Assembly (NCBI GenBank): GCA_041737835.1
Contig: JBGSQY010000050.1
Source: Bythopirellula sp041737835
GTDB taxonomy: Bacteria > Planctomycetota > Planctomycetia > Pirellulales > Lacipirellulaceae
Reading direction: 5' to 3' (one strand)
Length of the DNA stretch: 64,000 nucleotides
The notes beneath the pieces were generated by a model. It was given only the letters and a program-made list of their open reading frames with translations. It was not told the DNA's origin and ran no database searches. The position numbers were made by a program, and so were the translations under genes. Shown here piece after piece: positions 1 to 7,460 of this stretch (position 1 is the first letter of the stretch; each line of letters starts with the position of its first letter).

Positions 1-1
1 A

Positions 2-760
2 CCTTTTGCTGGGTACTTAGGTCCCCCGCTCGCCCCTGATGGGGTGCATGAGGTGATTATTGAATCGCCGCGGCATATTCAGGATTGGTCCGAGCTTGCG
101 ACGGACGAAATCGCCACGGTGCTTCAGGTCTTTCGAGATCGCATCGCCCATGCCTACACGAACTGCGGCATGCGGACGGCCGTCCTGTTTAAGAATGTCG
201 GCCAAGGGGCGGGGGCCTCGCTTGAACATATCCACAGCCAGTTGATTGCCTTGCCGTTTGTGCCGGAAGTGCTGGAGACCGAGTTGGCCGTGGCGGCGAA
301 GTTTCAAAGCCATTCGGGCGAATGTTTGATGTGCCGTCTGTTGGCCAATGAACGAAGCGAAGGAAGTCGGTTCGTTATCGAGAACGACTTCTTTGCCGCG
401 TTCTGTGCTTACGCTGGTCGCCAGCCTTATGAGACTTGGATTGTCCCCAAAGTTCATGCGAGCGATTTTCTTAAAATCACGACCAAAGAGTCCTCGGCGT
501 TGGCTGAAATTCTTGGCGAATTGGTCCGTCGTTTGCGTACACTTCTTGCACCGCTTGCCTACAATTTGGTGCTTCATACGGCACCCGTTGGGGACGAGCG
601 GCAAGCAGCGTTTCATTGGCATTGGGAACTGATTCCGCGCAGCACATCGTTGGCGGGGTTCGAATGGGGTACCGGCATGCACATTAATTCGGTATCACCG
701 GAACGAGCGGCAATCCGACTGAGGGCGTCAAAATCGGGTGAAAAAGTGCCGATTCAGTAA
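2..760 (+). CDS. galT: Galactose-1-phosphate uridylyltransferase-like protein, 5' end outside the window
   Basis: The reading frame is open to the left edge, so the N-terminus is missing. The visible part begins with G-V-H-E-V-I-I-E-S, the GHEVIIE block typical of GalT. It carries the HIT-superfamily nucleophile motif H-I-H-S-Q (inside GASLEHIHSQ), a C-x-x-C pair (ECLMC) probably for zinc, and the C-terminal-domain motif HWHWELIPR. GalT transfers UMP between UDP-glucose and galactose-1-phosphate in the Leloir pathway. In this clade such genes often sit beside glycogen or maltodextrin genes, and here the next gene is a GH57 enzyme 266 bp downstream on the same strand. The HIHSQ version suggests a divergent GalT or an ADP-glucose/sugar-phosphate nucleotidyltransferase of the same superfamily, so the exact substrate is inferred. 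Confidence 0.85.
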   Translation, partial: PFAGYLGPPLAPDGVHEVIIESPRHIQDWSELATDEIATVLQVFRDRIAHAYTNCGMRTAVLFKNVGQGAGASLEHIHSQLIALPFVPEVLETELAVAAKFQSHSGECLMCRLLANERSEGSRFVIENDFFAAFCAYAGRQPYETWIVPKVHASDFLKITTKESSALAEILGELVRRLRTLLAPLAYNLVLHTAPVGDERQAAFHWHWELIPRSTSLAGFEWGTGMHINSVSPERAAIRLRASKSGEKVPIQ

Positions 761-1026
761 ACTGGGCGGACTTCGTTAGCTCTTTGCCCTGTAGTGTTTA
801 TGCCAGCAAACGACACTGACTTGGGCCGAACATTGCGAAAAGTTGGGTAGTTGCCGACTAGCATATTCCGCAGTAACCGGCGATCTTAAAGGGACACCGT
901 GACTGCTAGCTTGAGCATGCTCAGTTAACTCACCAACCAACGGCAAAACACGCTTAACCCTCACCCGAGGGAACACGATAAAATCCTACACGCGACCGCG
1001 ATTTCGCCTTTCACTCGATAGTCATC

Positions 1027-3213
1027 ATGAATCAACCTTTACGACTCGTACTTGTGCTCCACAATCATCAGCCAATCGGCAACTTTGATGGCGTGTTCGA
1101 GCAGTCCTACCAAGACAGCTATTTGCCGTTTCTCGACGTGTTCGAGCGGTACGACAGCAAGCTGCGGATCGCCCTCCATACGAGCGGGTCGTTGATGGAA
1201 TGGCTCGATGACCGGCATCCGGAATATGTCGACCGGTTGGCCGCGCTCGTGGCCAAGGGACGCATCGAGATCATCGGCGGGGCCTTCATGGAGCCCATCC
1301 TGGCGATGATCCCCTCGCGGGACCGCGTTGGACAGATATCGACCTACTCCAAGTGGCTCGAGAATCGTTTGGGTGCAGACGTACGCGGCATGTGGGTGCC
1401 GGAGCGCGTTTGGGAACAGTCGATGACCAGCGACATCGTCAAAGCCGGTATTGAATTCACGGTTCTCGACGACTTCCACTTCAAGAACGCCGGTCTCACC
1501 ACCGAACAGCTGCATGGCTATTTCGTGACCGAAGACGATACCAACGTGCTGAAGGTGTTCCCCGGCAGCGAACAGTTACGCTATCTGATTCCATTCCAGC
1601 CGGCGCTTGAAACGATCAAGTACCTGCGCAGCGTGGCGGACACCCATCCCGGTGCGGTCGTCGTGTTTGGCGACGATGGCGAAAAGTTCGGCACTTGGCC
1701 CGGTACGAAGGAACATGTGTACGATCGCGGATGGCTTGTGCAATTCTTCGACGCCCTGTGCGCAAACAGCGATTGGCTCAAGGTGACGACCCCCAGCGAA
1801 GCCATTCAAAGCGTGCCGCCGCTTGGCAAGTTGTACATTCCCGAGGGCAGCTACCGCGAAATGACCGAGTGGGCCCTCCCCGCGGCGAAGATCAACGAAT
1901 TCGAAGACGCGCACCACGACTACGAGGCTCAAGGCCTGTGGCAACGGGTGTCGCCGTTCATCCGCGGCGGTTACTGGCGGAATTTCAAGGTGAAGTATCC
2001 TGAAACGAACGTCATGTATTCGCGGATGCAGATGATCAGCCGCCGCTTGCAGCAAATGGTCGACGAAGGAGCCGCTGGCGATCTTGTTGATTACGCGCGA
2101 ATGGAACTCTATCGCGGCCAGTGCAATTGCAGCTACTGGCACGGGGCGTTTGGTGGAACTTATTTGCCACACTTGCGCAACGGTGTGTACACGCATTTGA
2201 TCGCGGCCGAGAACCTGCTCAATCAATCGGAAGGCCGCGGCTGGCAACACGATCAGCAACCGTGGGTCGAGATCGATGCCAGCGATTTCAACTTTGACGG
2301 CCGACCTGAAACTCGCTTGGCGAATAACAAGCTGATGATGCTCGTTTCGCCCGTCGAAGGGGGCCAAATCTACGAACTCGATGTCAAAACCATCTGTCAC
2401 AACTTGCAGGCAACGCTCACCCGCCGCCCCGAGTCCTACCACCGCAAGGTGTTGCGTGGCCCAAATACAAATGGCGATGGCGTAGCGAGCATTCACGATA
2501 TGGTGGTGTTCAAGCAGGAAGGGCTCGACCAGCGTTTGGGTTACGACACATGGGCGCGCAATTCGCTTGTGGATCACTTCTACGCTGAGAATGTTTCGCG
2601 TGAAGCGGTGGTGGCTGGCACGGCCGAAGAGCAGGGCGATTTTGTCCATGGTCCTTACGAAGCCAAACTTCGCCGCAATCCGGGCCGCGTGCAATTGCAG
2701 CTGGTCCGCGAAGGCAACGTCGGTGGCAAGTCAATTCAAATCACCAAGGGCATCACCCTCAACGACGAAGGCACAACGGTCGAGATCGCGTACTTGATCG
2801 AGAACTTGCCCGAACACAGCGGCTTTATCTTTGCTCCTGAACTGAACTTTGCGGGTTTGCCGTCGGGCAACGATGATCGCTATTTCCGCACCGCCGACGG
2901 TCAGTCGATTGGTCAGCTCGGCCATCAGTTGGATTTGCACGACGCCCACGACTTGGGCCTTGTCGATCAATGGTTGGGTATCGATGTCGGTTTGAACTTC
3001 GATCGTCCCACGTCGGTTTGGACTTACCCCGTCGAAACGGTGAGCCAATCGGAAGGTGGCTTCGAGCTGGTGCATCAATCGGTAGCCGTTGTGCCGCACT
3101 GGCATCTCACGCCCGATGCGAATGGTTGCTGGAGCGTGACGATCCGCTTGGCGGTCGACACCAGCATGGCCGAGCAAAGGATGGGCGAAGCCCCGGTTGC
3201 GGCATCGGTTTAA
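1027..3213 (+). CDS. GH57 4-alpha-glucanotransferase / alpha-amylase
   Basis: A 728-residue cytoplasmic enzyme with no signal peptide. The N-terminal GH57 barrel shows HNHQPIGNF (about residues 12-20, motif 1), GMWVPERVWE (121-130, nucleophile Glu126) and FGDDGEKFG (214-222, containing the acid/base Asp). The length and C-terminal half fit the DUF1925/DUF1926 beta-sandwich domains of the Thermococcus-type 4-alpha-glucanotransferase. It would rearrange or hydrolyse alpha-1,4-glucans in glycogen or maltodextrin turnover, consistent with the upstream galT-like gene. ATG at 1027 is the first start and gives the family N-terminus. It ends 7 bp before the left arm of the GxxExxY element. Glucanotransferase versus amylase activity cannot be decided from sequence. 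Confidence 0.9.
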   Translation: MNQPLRLVLVLHNHQPIGNFDGVFEQSYQDSYLPFLDVFERYDSKLRIALHTSGSLMEWLDDRHPEYVDRLAALVAKGRIEIIGGAFMEPILAMIPSRDRVGQISTYSKWLENRLGADVRGMWVPERVWEQSMTSDIVKAGIEFTVLDDFHFKNAGLTTEQLHGYFVTEDDTNVLKVFPGSEQLRYLIPFQPALETIKYLRSVADTHPGAVVVFGDDGEKFGTWPGTKEHVYDRGWLVQFFDALCANSDWLKVTTPSEAIQSVPPLGKLYIPEGSYREMTEWALPAAKINEFEDAHHDYEAQGLWQRVSPFIRGGYWRNFKVKYPETNVMYSRMQMISRRLQQMVDEGAAGDLVDYARMELYRGQCNCSYWHGAFGGTYLPHLRNGVYTHLIAAENLLNQSEGRGWQHDQQPWVEIDASDFNFDGRPETRLANNKLMMLVSPVEGGQIYELDVKTICHNLQATLTRRPESYHRKVLRGPNTNGDGVASIHDMVVFKQEGLDQRLGYDTWARNSLVDHFYAENVSREAVVAGTAEEQGDFVHGPYEAKLRRNPGRVQLQLVREGNVGGKSIQITKGITLNDEGTTVEIAYLIENLPEHSGFIFAPELNFAGLPSGNDDRYFRTADGQSIGQLGHQLDLHDAHDLGLVDQWLGIDVGLNFDRPTSVWTYPVETVSQSEGGFELVHQSVAVVPHWHLTPDANGCWSVTIRLAVDTSMAEQRMGEAPVAASV

Positions 3214-3219
3214 AGATCG

Positions 3220-3250
3220 AACCGCTCATTGACGCTGATATGCGCTAATG
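3220..3250. repeat. Left 31-bp terminal inverted repeat of the GxxExxY element
   Basis: This arm consists of three CGCTNAT-type heptamers at 10-bp spacing. Its reverse complement matches 3686-3716 at 27 of 31 positions. It begins 7 bp after the stop codon of the GH57 gene and ends 11 bp from the end of the GxxExxY gene. The same heptamer arrays recur without a gene at 24528-24603 and 48101-48170. Confidence 0.85.
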
Positions 3251-3261
3251 TTGGTAGGACA

Positions 3262-3672
3262 TCATTTAAGAAATTCAGAAAGAACCATGCGCTTCCATTC
3301 AATTTTGGCAATGGGACCAAAGTTGATGAGATAGCCGACCGGCTTGCGGGTCAATCGCATGTAATTTAGCAATTGAGCTTCGTGATCAACGATGAGTTCA
3401 CGAACCGATTTGAGTTCAACAACGATCTGCGAATAGATGATTAGGTCAGGCACATAGCGTTTCTTGAGCATGTGATCCTTGTAGAAAGTGGCGAGATCCT
3501 GCTGTGGTATAAAAGGAATCCGTCGTAATTCGCACTCAATCTCCAAAGCTTCTTGATAGATTTCTTAGAGTAATCCTCCGCCTAAAACTTTGTGAACCTC
3601 GAACGCTGCGCCCATCAGATCATAACCCTCTTGTGAAAAGGGTTTGTCACGCTCATTCGGTAACAAAGACAT
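3262..3672 (-). pseudogene. GxxExxY family protein (PD-(D/E)XK-like), interrupted by an in-frame stop
   Basis: Reading from ATG at 3672 gives MSLLPNERDK..., then DLMGAAFEVHKVLGGGLL, then a TAA codon at 3567-3565, then EIYQEALEIEC and an intact remainder to 3262. Without the stop it would be a normal-length (136 codons) GxxExxY protein (TIGR04256 type, related to PDDEXK_3). The TAA falls exactly at the family's hallmark glutamate (G-L-L-stop-E-I-Y), consistent with a single GAA-to-TAA change. The core PD...VELK residues of the nuclease-like fold are intact (VPDLIIY then VVELKSV). The function of the family is not established. The gene lies between 31-bp inverted repeats. It could be dead, restarted at the TTG at 3546, or show a sequencing error. 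Confidence 0.85.
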
Positions 3673-3685
3673 TATCTATCTCATT

Positions 3686-3716
3686 TATTAGCGCACATTA
3701 GCGTCAATTAGCGGTT
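3686..3716. repeat. Right 31-bp terminal inverted repeat of the GxxExxY element
   Basis: Three ATTAGCG heptamers at exact 10-bp spacing (ATTAGCGCAC, ATTAGCGTCA, ATTAGCGGTT). It is the inverted partner of 3220-3250. Its outer edge overlaps the stop codon of bioD (3717-3715). A further inverted CCGCTAATTTG lies just beyond, inside the last bioD codons, so the repeat may have replaced the original gene end. Confidence 0.85.
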
Positions 3717-4401
3717 AACTCCCACCCGCTAATTTGTACCAATCAACGCCCTCGCGGAAATCTTGCTGCTGATAATTCACCGAGGCCAGCACCGGCACGT
3801 CGGTGCGGCAGGCGATTTCGTCGGCATTGGTTTTCGTGCTTTCGTCGTCGGGAAAAAGCGCGAGCCGATTGAGAATAACTCCCGCCACGGGCAGTTCGGG
3901 TAGCAAAGTTTTTGCCGCGACCAATGTGAGCAGCGTGGCGTTGATCGTTCCCAACTCGTTCACTGCCACGACCATCAACGGATAGCCAAATTCTCTGGCG
4001 AGCGCACAGTTGTCGTCTTCATCGCTCATGGGCGACATGAGGCCACCCGCCCCCTCGACGAGCACGATATCGCTCCGTTCGCGCCAGACTTCAATCCCCG
4101 TGCGGAGCAGATTGCGATCCACTTCGCGTCCTTCAAGACGCGCGGACACGGGGGGTGCCAGCGGCGCGACGAATCGTTGGGGGCAAACTTCTTCGAGCTT
4201 GCCGGGCTGACCGGCCGCTTCCCAGAGTTTTAATGCATCGGGGGCGACGACGTCGTTGCCATCGCGCTTGCAATCGGTGGCCACCGGCTTGTACACGCCG
4301 ACTTTGTAGCCGGACTTCACCAGCGCCCGGGCGATCAGCCGCGTGACGTGGCTCTTGCCGACACCCGTGTTTGTTCCCGTGATATAGAAGCCAGGAGTCA
4401 T
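3715..4401 (-). CDS. bioD: Dethiobiotin synthetase
   Basis: ATP-dependent synthase that closes the ureido ring of dethiobiotin from 7,8-diaminopelargonate and CO2, the penultimate step of biotin synthesis. At 228 residues it has the usual family length. It shows the P-loop GTNTGVGKS at residues 9-17, the substrate-binding YKPVATDCK segment, the VLVEGAGGLMSP motif and the later GVILNRL base-binding region. The start ATG at 4401 gives the canonical N-terminus. No other biotin gene is adjacent. The C-terminal codons (KLAGGS and stop) run into an ATTAGCG repeat, so the last few residues may be repeat-derived. The 5' side is followed by another palindromic repeat before aroE. Confidence 0.95.
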   Translation of the reverse strand: MTPGFYITGTNTGVGKSHVTRLIARALVKSGYKVGVYKPVATDCKRDGNDVVAPDALKLWEAAGQPGKLEEVCPQRFVAPLAPPVSARLEGREVDRNLLRTGIEVWRERSDIVLVEGAGGLMSPMSDEDDNCALAREFGYPLMVVAVNELGTINATLLTLVAAKTLLPELPVAGVILNRLALFPDDESTKTNADEIACRTDVPVLASVNYQQQDFREGVDWYKLAGGS

Positions 4402-4414
4402 AGTTTTTCCTTTT

Positions 4415-4580
4415 TGTCATCCCGAGGGATCTGGCAAGAAGCTGAGAGCGGATAGTCAAGAGTCCAGAGCCAGACAGTATGGCTCTCGACCCTCAGCTCT
4501 TGACTCTCGACTGATCCAAGCCAGATTCCTCTGGTTGCCGTATTTTCCCTTCGGGAGTTATGGCTCCCATCGGAATGACA
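4415..4580. repeat. Nested inverted repeat between bioD and aroE
   Basis: Two layers. The outer arms share TGTCATCCCGA with GGGATCTGGC on the left and their complements (CCAGATTCC, TCGGAATGACA) on the right, with an extra 40 or so bases in the right arm. The inner arms contain AGTCAAGAGTCCAGAGCCA (4454-4472), answered by TGGCTCTCGACCCTCAGCTC and TTGACTCTCGAC (4480-4512). No coding potential. It resembles the other nested palindromes of this window in design but not in sequence. Confidence 0.7.
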
Positions 4581-4588
4581 GTTGCAAA

Positions 4589-5458
4589 TTACAAAACCAA
4601 AAATTCTTCAACCGCTTCGCGCATCGCTTGGCGGTCAGCCGCAGCGCCGGTCCAGATCTCGAACGCGAGCGCCGCTTGTTCGATGAGAAGCGTGAGGCCA
4701 TCCACGGTGCGACAGCCCCGCGATTGGGCCTCTTTGATCAGCCATGTGTTGGGCGGATTGAACGCCACGTCGGCGACAATCGTGTGTTTTTCTAAACCAT
4801 CGAGATCAAGCGGCAAGCGTTCGTTCGGTTGATTGGGCCCGACCGGCGTGGCATTGATCAACAGCTGAAACGTGCCATCAATTGCAAACAAGCTGTCGCC
4901 CGCGAGTTCCTCAACACGGCAGCTTCCCAGTGGCGTTTCAGTGACTAATGTTTTGGTAAGCTCTTCGACCTTTTCGGGGCGCCGGCACAGAAAGCGAATC
5001 TCGCCCGCCCCCACCAGAGCCAACTCCGCGGCAATCGCGCGCGCGATGCGACCCGCGCCGACAATCGTGACCTGCAAGCCTTTCACGGAACCAGTTTGCT
5101 CGAGCAACTGTCGCAGGGCTCGCCCTTCGGTGTTGTAGCCAGAGAACTTGCCATCGGATTGCTTGATGCAGTTGACCTGGCCGCTGATTCGCGCGGCTTC
5201 GCCGATCTCTTGCAGATAGGGGACGACGCTGTTGCGATGAGGCGGAGCCAGCATGATCCCGTTGAATCCGAAAATTCGCGCCCCGCGCAAGGCCCCTTCC
5301 AAATCCAGCGGCGGAACTTCAAACGTCAGAAACCGCCAATCAAGCCGCGCGGCCTCGAATGCTTTTTCGAGCATGTACTGTGTAGGATTGCCGGCGATCG
5401 GCTCGCCCATCAAACAGCAAACGTCTTGTTGGGGGTGACTGGTCAAGGAGGTTTCCAA
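4589..5458 (-). CDS. aroE: Shikimate dehydrogenase-like protein with altered active-site residues
   Basis: A 289-residue protein with the two-domain AroE/YdiB architecture: an N-terminal substrate domain (MGEPIAGNPTQYM, FGFNGIMLAPPHR), then a Rossmann NADP domain with VGAGRIARA at 133-141, INATPVG, and a C-terminal DGLTLLIEQAALAFEIWTG helix as in AroE. AroE reduces 3-dehydroshikimate to shikimate in the chorismate pathway. Three otherwise invariant sites differ. The shikimate-binding S-x-S is N-P-T (24-26). The catalytic Lys of N-V-T-x-P-x-K is Arg75. The catalytic Asp of N-T-D is Glu111. These are conservative swaps, so it may be an active divergent AroE or an AroE-like enzyme with another substrate. 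It is transcribed away from the membrane protein at 5681. Confidence 0.8.
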   Translation of the reverse strand: METSLTSHPQQDVCCLMGEPIAGNPTQYMLEKAFEAARLDWRFLTFEVPPLDLEGALRGARIFGFNGIMLAPPHRNSVVPYLQEIGEAARISGQVNCIKQSDGKFSGYNTEGRALRQLLEQTGSVKGLQVTIVGAGRIARAIAAELALVGAGEIRFLCRRPEKVEELTKTLVTETPLGSCRVEELAGDSLFAIDGTFQLLINATPVGPNQPNERLPLDLDGLEKHTIVADVAFNPPNTWLIKEAQSRGCRTVDGLTLLIEQAALAFEIWTGAAADRQAMREAVEEFLVL

Positions 5459-5570
5459 TTCTTACGTAAGCACCAGCGATTCGTCGAATCGCGGCTATGC
5501 TGGCGCAATCGTCATAGGACATAGAACCCTCCATTTTGACCTGATGGAGGCCGATTTTCAACGCCGGGAG

Positions 5571-5673
5571 GAAACGCAAAGAACGCGAAGGCGCAGAGAT
5601 TCGCAGAGAAATCTGTCAAAATTAAGTGAAGACCTCTCTTTGCGGCCTTTTGCGACTTGGCGATCTTTGCGTT
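5571..5673. repeat. Inverted arrays of CGCAAAG/CGCAGAG motifs
   Basis: Left arm 5571-5612 reads as near-repeats of about 9 bp (ACGCAAAGA, ACGCGAAGG, CGCAGAGAT, TCGCAGAGA). Right arm 5633-5673 is its inverted counterpart (TTTGCGGCC, TTTTGCGAC, TTGGCGATC, TTTGCGTTT). The 20-bp centre is AT-rich. A separate small hairpin (CCTCCAT...ATGGAGG) sits at 5529-5550. The right arm ends 7 bp before the ATG of the next gene. Confidence 0.75.
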
Positions 5674-5680
5674 TATTTTC

Positions 5681-6475
5681 ATGCCCCGCAATTACCCACT
5701 CACGACGCTGTTTATCATTGCCACGGTTTGCGTGGATTTGGCAGTGATGCTGACGGGCGACGCGGGTTCGGTACTGGCTGCCGAGAGTGGGCTTCGTTTC
5801 TATGTGTGGAACTACGCGATCCCCGCGCAGTTCGGTGCGCTCGCTCTGTGGGCCGTGTTTGGCCGAACGCATCGACTCACCAAGGCCGCGTGGGTGACGC
5901 TCGCTTGCGGGCTGCTCTTTGCGGTCATCTGGTACACCGTTGAACCGGGCTTTCGCGGCGAGTCGATTTCATTCAGTTTCATTCAGTTCTTTGCCGTGAT
6001 GCTGGGAGCGGGTTTGCTGAAGTTGTGTGGCGTGGGGAAAGCCATTTCCAACGAAACTTTTCAAGTTTCCTTGATTGAGTTTTTTGGTTGGACCATGATC
6101 GTCGCCCTCTGGGCGTTTGGGCTGCGCTTCGGCGGGGTCGATTTCTTGATCGATCAATATTGGGTCGTGTGGATCATCGCGGCCTCAGCGGCGCCGCTGT
6201 TACTTGTGCCAGTTCTGTTTTCAAGGATCTCGTCGGGCTCGCGACTGCTAAGTTTGTTGGCACTCTATTTATTCGTGTTTGGCGCTTATGCTCTCCTCAC
6301 GAAGTTCATGGAAGGCCCCATGCCATTGTGGGCTCTTTCGCTGGCGATTACACAGGTGACATACATCTCAGCTTGTTGGTCGGTGGTGCGGATGGATGAA
6401 GTAATGCAAGAACGTCGAGTCGTCTCCGAATCGAGCCGCGAAAAGTTGAAGGTCTTCGATCCGCAAGAAAGTTAG
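5681..6475 (+). CDS. Multi-spanning membrane protein of unknown function
   Basis: 264 residues from ATG at 5681 (MPRNYPLTT). An upstream TTG or GTG start would lie inside the inverted repeat and is less likely. Roughly seven to eight hydrophobic segments alternate with short polar loops, for example LTTLFIIATVCVDLAVML, AAWVTLACGLLFAVIWY, FFGWTMIVALWAFGL, WVVWIIAASAAPLLLVPV and LLSLLALYLFVFGAYALL. The C-terminus is a soluble tail (EVMQERRVVSESSREKLKVFDPQES). I recognise no family or catalytic motif. It sits alone, diverging from aroE and converging with the methyltransferase, with the stop codon at the edge of a TAGCCGG palindrome. Confidence 0.75.
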   Translation: MPRNYPLTTLFIIATVCVDLAVMLTGDAGSVLAAESGLRFYVWNYAIPAQFGALALWAVFGRTHRLTKAAWVTLACGLLFAVIWYTVEPGFRGESISFSFIQFFAVMLGAGLLKLCGVGKAISNETFQVSLIEFFGWTMIVALWAFGLRFGGVDFLIDQYWVVWIIAASAAPLLLVPVLFSRISSGSRLLSLLALYLFVFGAYALLTKFMEGPMPLWALSLAITQVTYISACWSVVRMDEVMQERRVVSESSREKLKVFDPQES

Positions 6476-6544
6476 CCGGCAGTGTCCCACTGCCGTGTGA
6501 GTCACATTTCACCATTCCACGGCAACGGGACGTTGCCGGCTAAC
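6471..6544. repeat. TAGCCGG palindromic repeat
   Basis: Inverted pair GTTAGCCGGCA...TGCCGGCTAAC whose arms also carry GTGTCCCACTGCCGTG and CACGGCAACGGGACGT, about 28 bp per arm. The same unit occurs at 30032-30107, and as half or degenerate copies at 9121-9149 and 43728-43807. It lies between convergent genes and may act as a terminator hairpin. The right arm is read through by the last codons of the methyltransferase on the minus strand. Confidence 0.8.
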
Positions 6545-7309
6545 GGAAGAATTTCTTCGTGCCTTGATGCGCACATACGGTGCAACATACTGCGAACGAT
6601 GACCAAAACTTCCCGTCGCTGCGTCTTCATCGGCATGCATGGGTTCGACCAAATCTTCGATCACGAATCCCGCACGGCACATGCCGCCGACGAGTTGCTC
6701 CCAGCGATGCAGAAATTCCAGCGTCCCCGGCTCGCGGATGCGGCAATGCTCGGCGGGTGGGAGTGGACCCGTGCGGTAATACTGTTCCATCAGACGATAA
6801 CCGCTGCCGGTGGGACGAATCTCGGCCTGCAAACTCGTGGGAGACTTATGCTGGCTGATATAGAGTCCGCCGGGCTTCGTGACGCGTGCGATTTCCGCAA
6901 ATGTTCGCGTCACGTCGGCTACATAACACGTACTGACGGGATGAATCACGACGTCGAACGTCCCCGCCGCGAACATCGCAAGTTCATCCATTGAGGTTTG
7001 CACAGCGCGGATGTCGAGCTTTCGTTCCGCGGCAACGCTTCGATCGAGGGCCAGCATTTCGCCACTTATGTCGACAACCGTTACGCGCGCGCCAGCCGCG
7101 GCATAAATCGCGCTGTGACGTCCGCCACCGGCGGCTAGGCAGAGCACTTCCAAGCCGGCCACACTACCGCCTAGCCACCCCAAAGGGTCGACCGTGTCGA
7201 GAGGTCGGGCGAGCTCTTCGTTGGATGCAGGCCGCGCGAGGGGAACTTGTTGCCGGGCGAGCTTATCCCACGCGCGGGCATTGTGTTCTTTTTCCGGTGT
7301 GTCGGGCAT
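6509..7309 (-). CDS. Class I SAM-dependent methyltransferase
   Basis: 266 residues. The glycine-rich motif I is VLCLAAGGGRHSAIYAAAG, followed by the acidic end of strand 2 (VTVVDIS), motif II (FDVVIHPVSTCYV) and a post-motif EIARVTKPGGLYIS, the usual methyltransf_11/25 Rossmann layout. The likely substrate is a small molecule, but nothing visible identifies it. The C-terminal tail VSRQRPVAVEW is encoded by a TAGCCGG repeat arm, so the original stop was probably displaced by repeat insertion. A 12-bp perfect inverted repeat lies just upstream of the start (7321-7374). No neighbour suggests a pathway. Confidence 0.85.
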   Translation of the reverse strand: MPDTPEKEHNARAWDKLARQQVPLARPASNEELARPLDTVDPLGWLGGSVAGLEVLCLAAGGGRHSAIYAAAGARVTVVDISGEMLALDRSVAAERKLDIRAVQTSMDELAMFAAGTFDVVIHPVSTCYVADVTRTFAEIARVTKPGGLYISQHKSPTSLQAEIRPTGSGYRLMEQYYRTGPLPPAEHCRIREPGTLEFLHRWEQLVGGMCRAGFVIEDLVEPMHADEDAATGSFGHRSQYVAPYVRIKARRNSSVSRQRPVAVEW

Positions 7310-7320
7310 AAGCTAAGCTC

Positions 7321-7374
7321 GCGGAATGGTTCGCGCACTCGAATCCAAGCAGTTCATCAATTGAACCATTCCGC
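7321..7374. repeat. Perfect 12-bp inverted repeat upstream of the methyltransferase
   Basis: GCGGAATGGTTC at 7321-7332 and its exact complement GAACCATTCCGC at 7363-7374, separated by 30 bp. In the minus-strand leader it ends 12 bp before the ATG at 7309, so it could be a leader hairpin or an operator. There is no T-run, so a terminator is unlikely. Confidence 0.6.
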
Positions 7375-7406
7375 AAGCCGCATGTCACGACATAAACAGG
7401 CTCTCA

Positions 7407-7460
7407 CTAGCCGGAGACAAACTTGTCTCCGGGCCCGGAGGAAGTTGCCCTCCGGCTAGC
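7407..7460. repeat. Double-hairpin CTAGCCGG repeat at the operon end
   Basis: Outer CTAGCCGG...CCGGCTAG with two internal perfect hairpins: CCGGAGACAAACTTGTCTCCGG and CCGGAGGAAGTTGCCCTCCGG. It overlaps the stop codon of the PEP-CTERM gene at 7456 and probably terminates or stabilises the 3' end of that operon. Confidence 0.75.

Noticed and set aside
776..976. Minus-strand 66-residue ORF between galT and GH57
   Set aside because: No start signal, no family motif and a composition unlike neighbouring genes; the surrounding 266 bp look like intergenic DNA with a small CTAGCA/TGCTAGC palindrome.
3215..3720. CRISPR array
   Set aside because: Motifs are 7 bp at 10-bp spacing with no unique spacers of 30 or so bp; the arrangement is inverted, not direct.
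5558..5872. Minus-strand ORF over the CGCAAAG repeat and membrane-protein start
   Set aside because: It runs through the inverted repeat and is antisense to a clear membrane protein gene.
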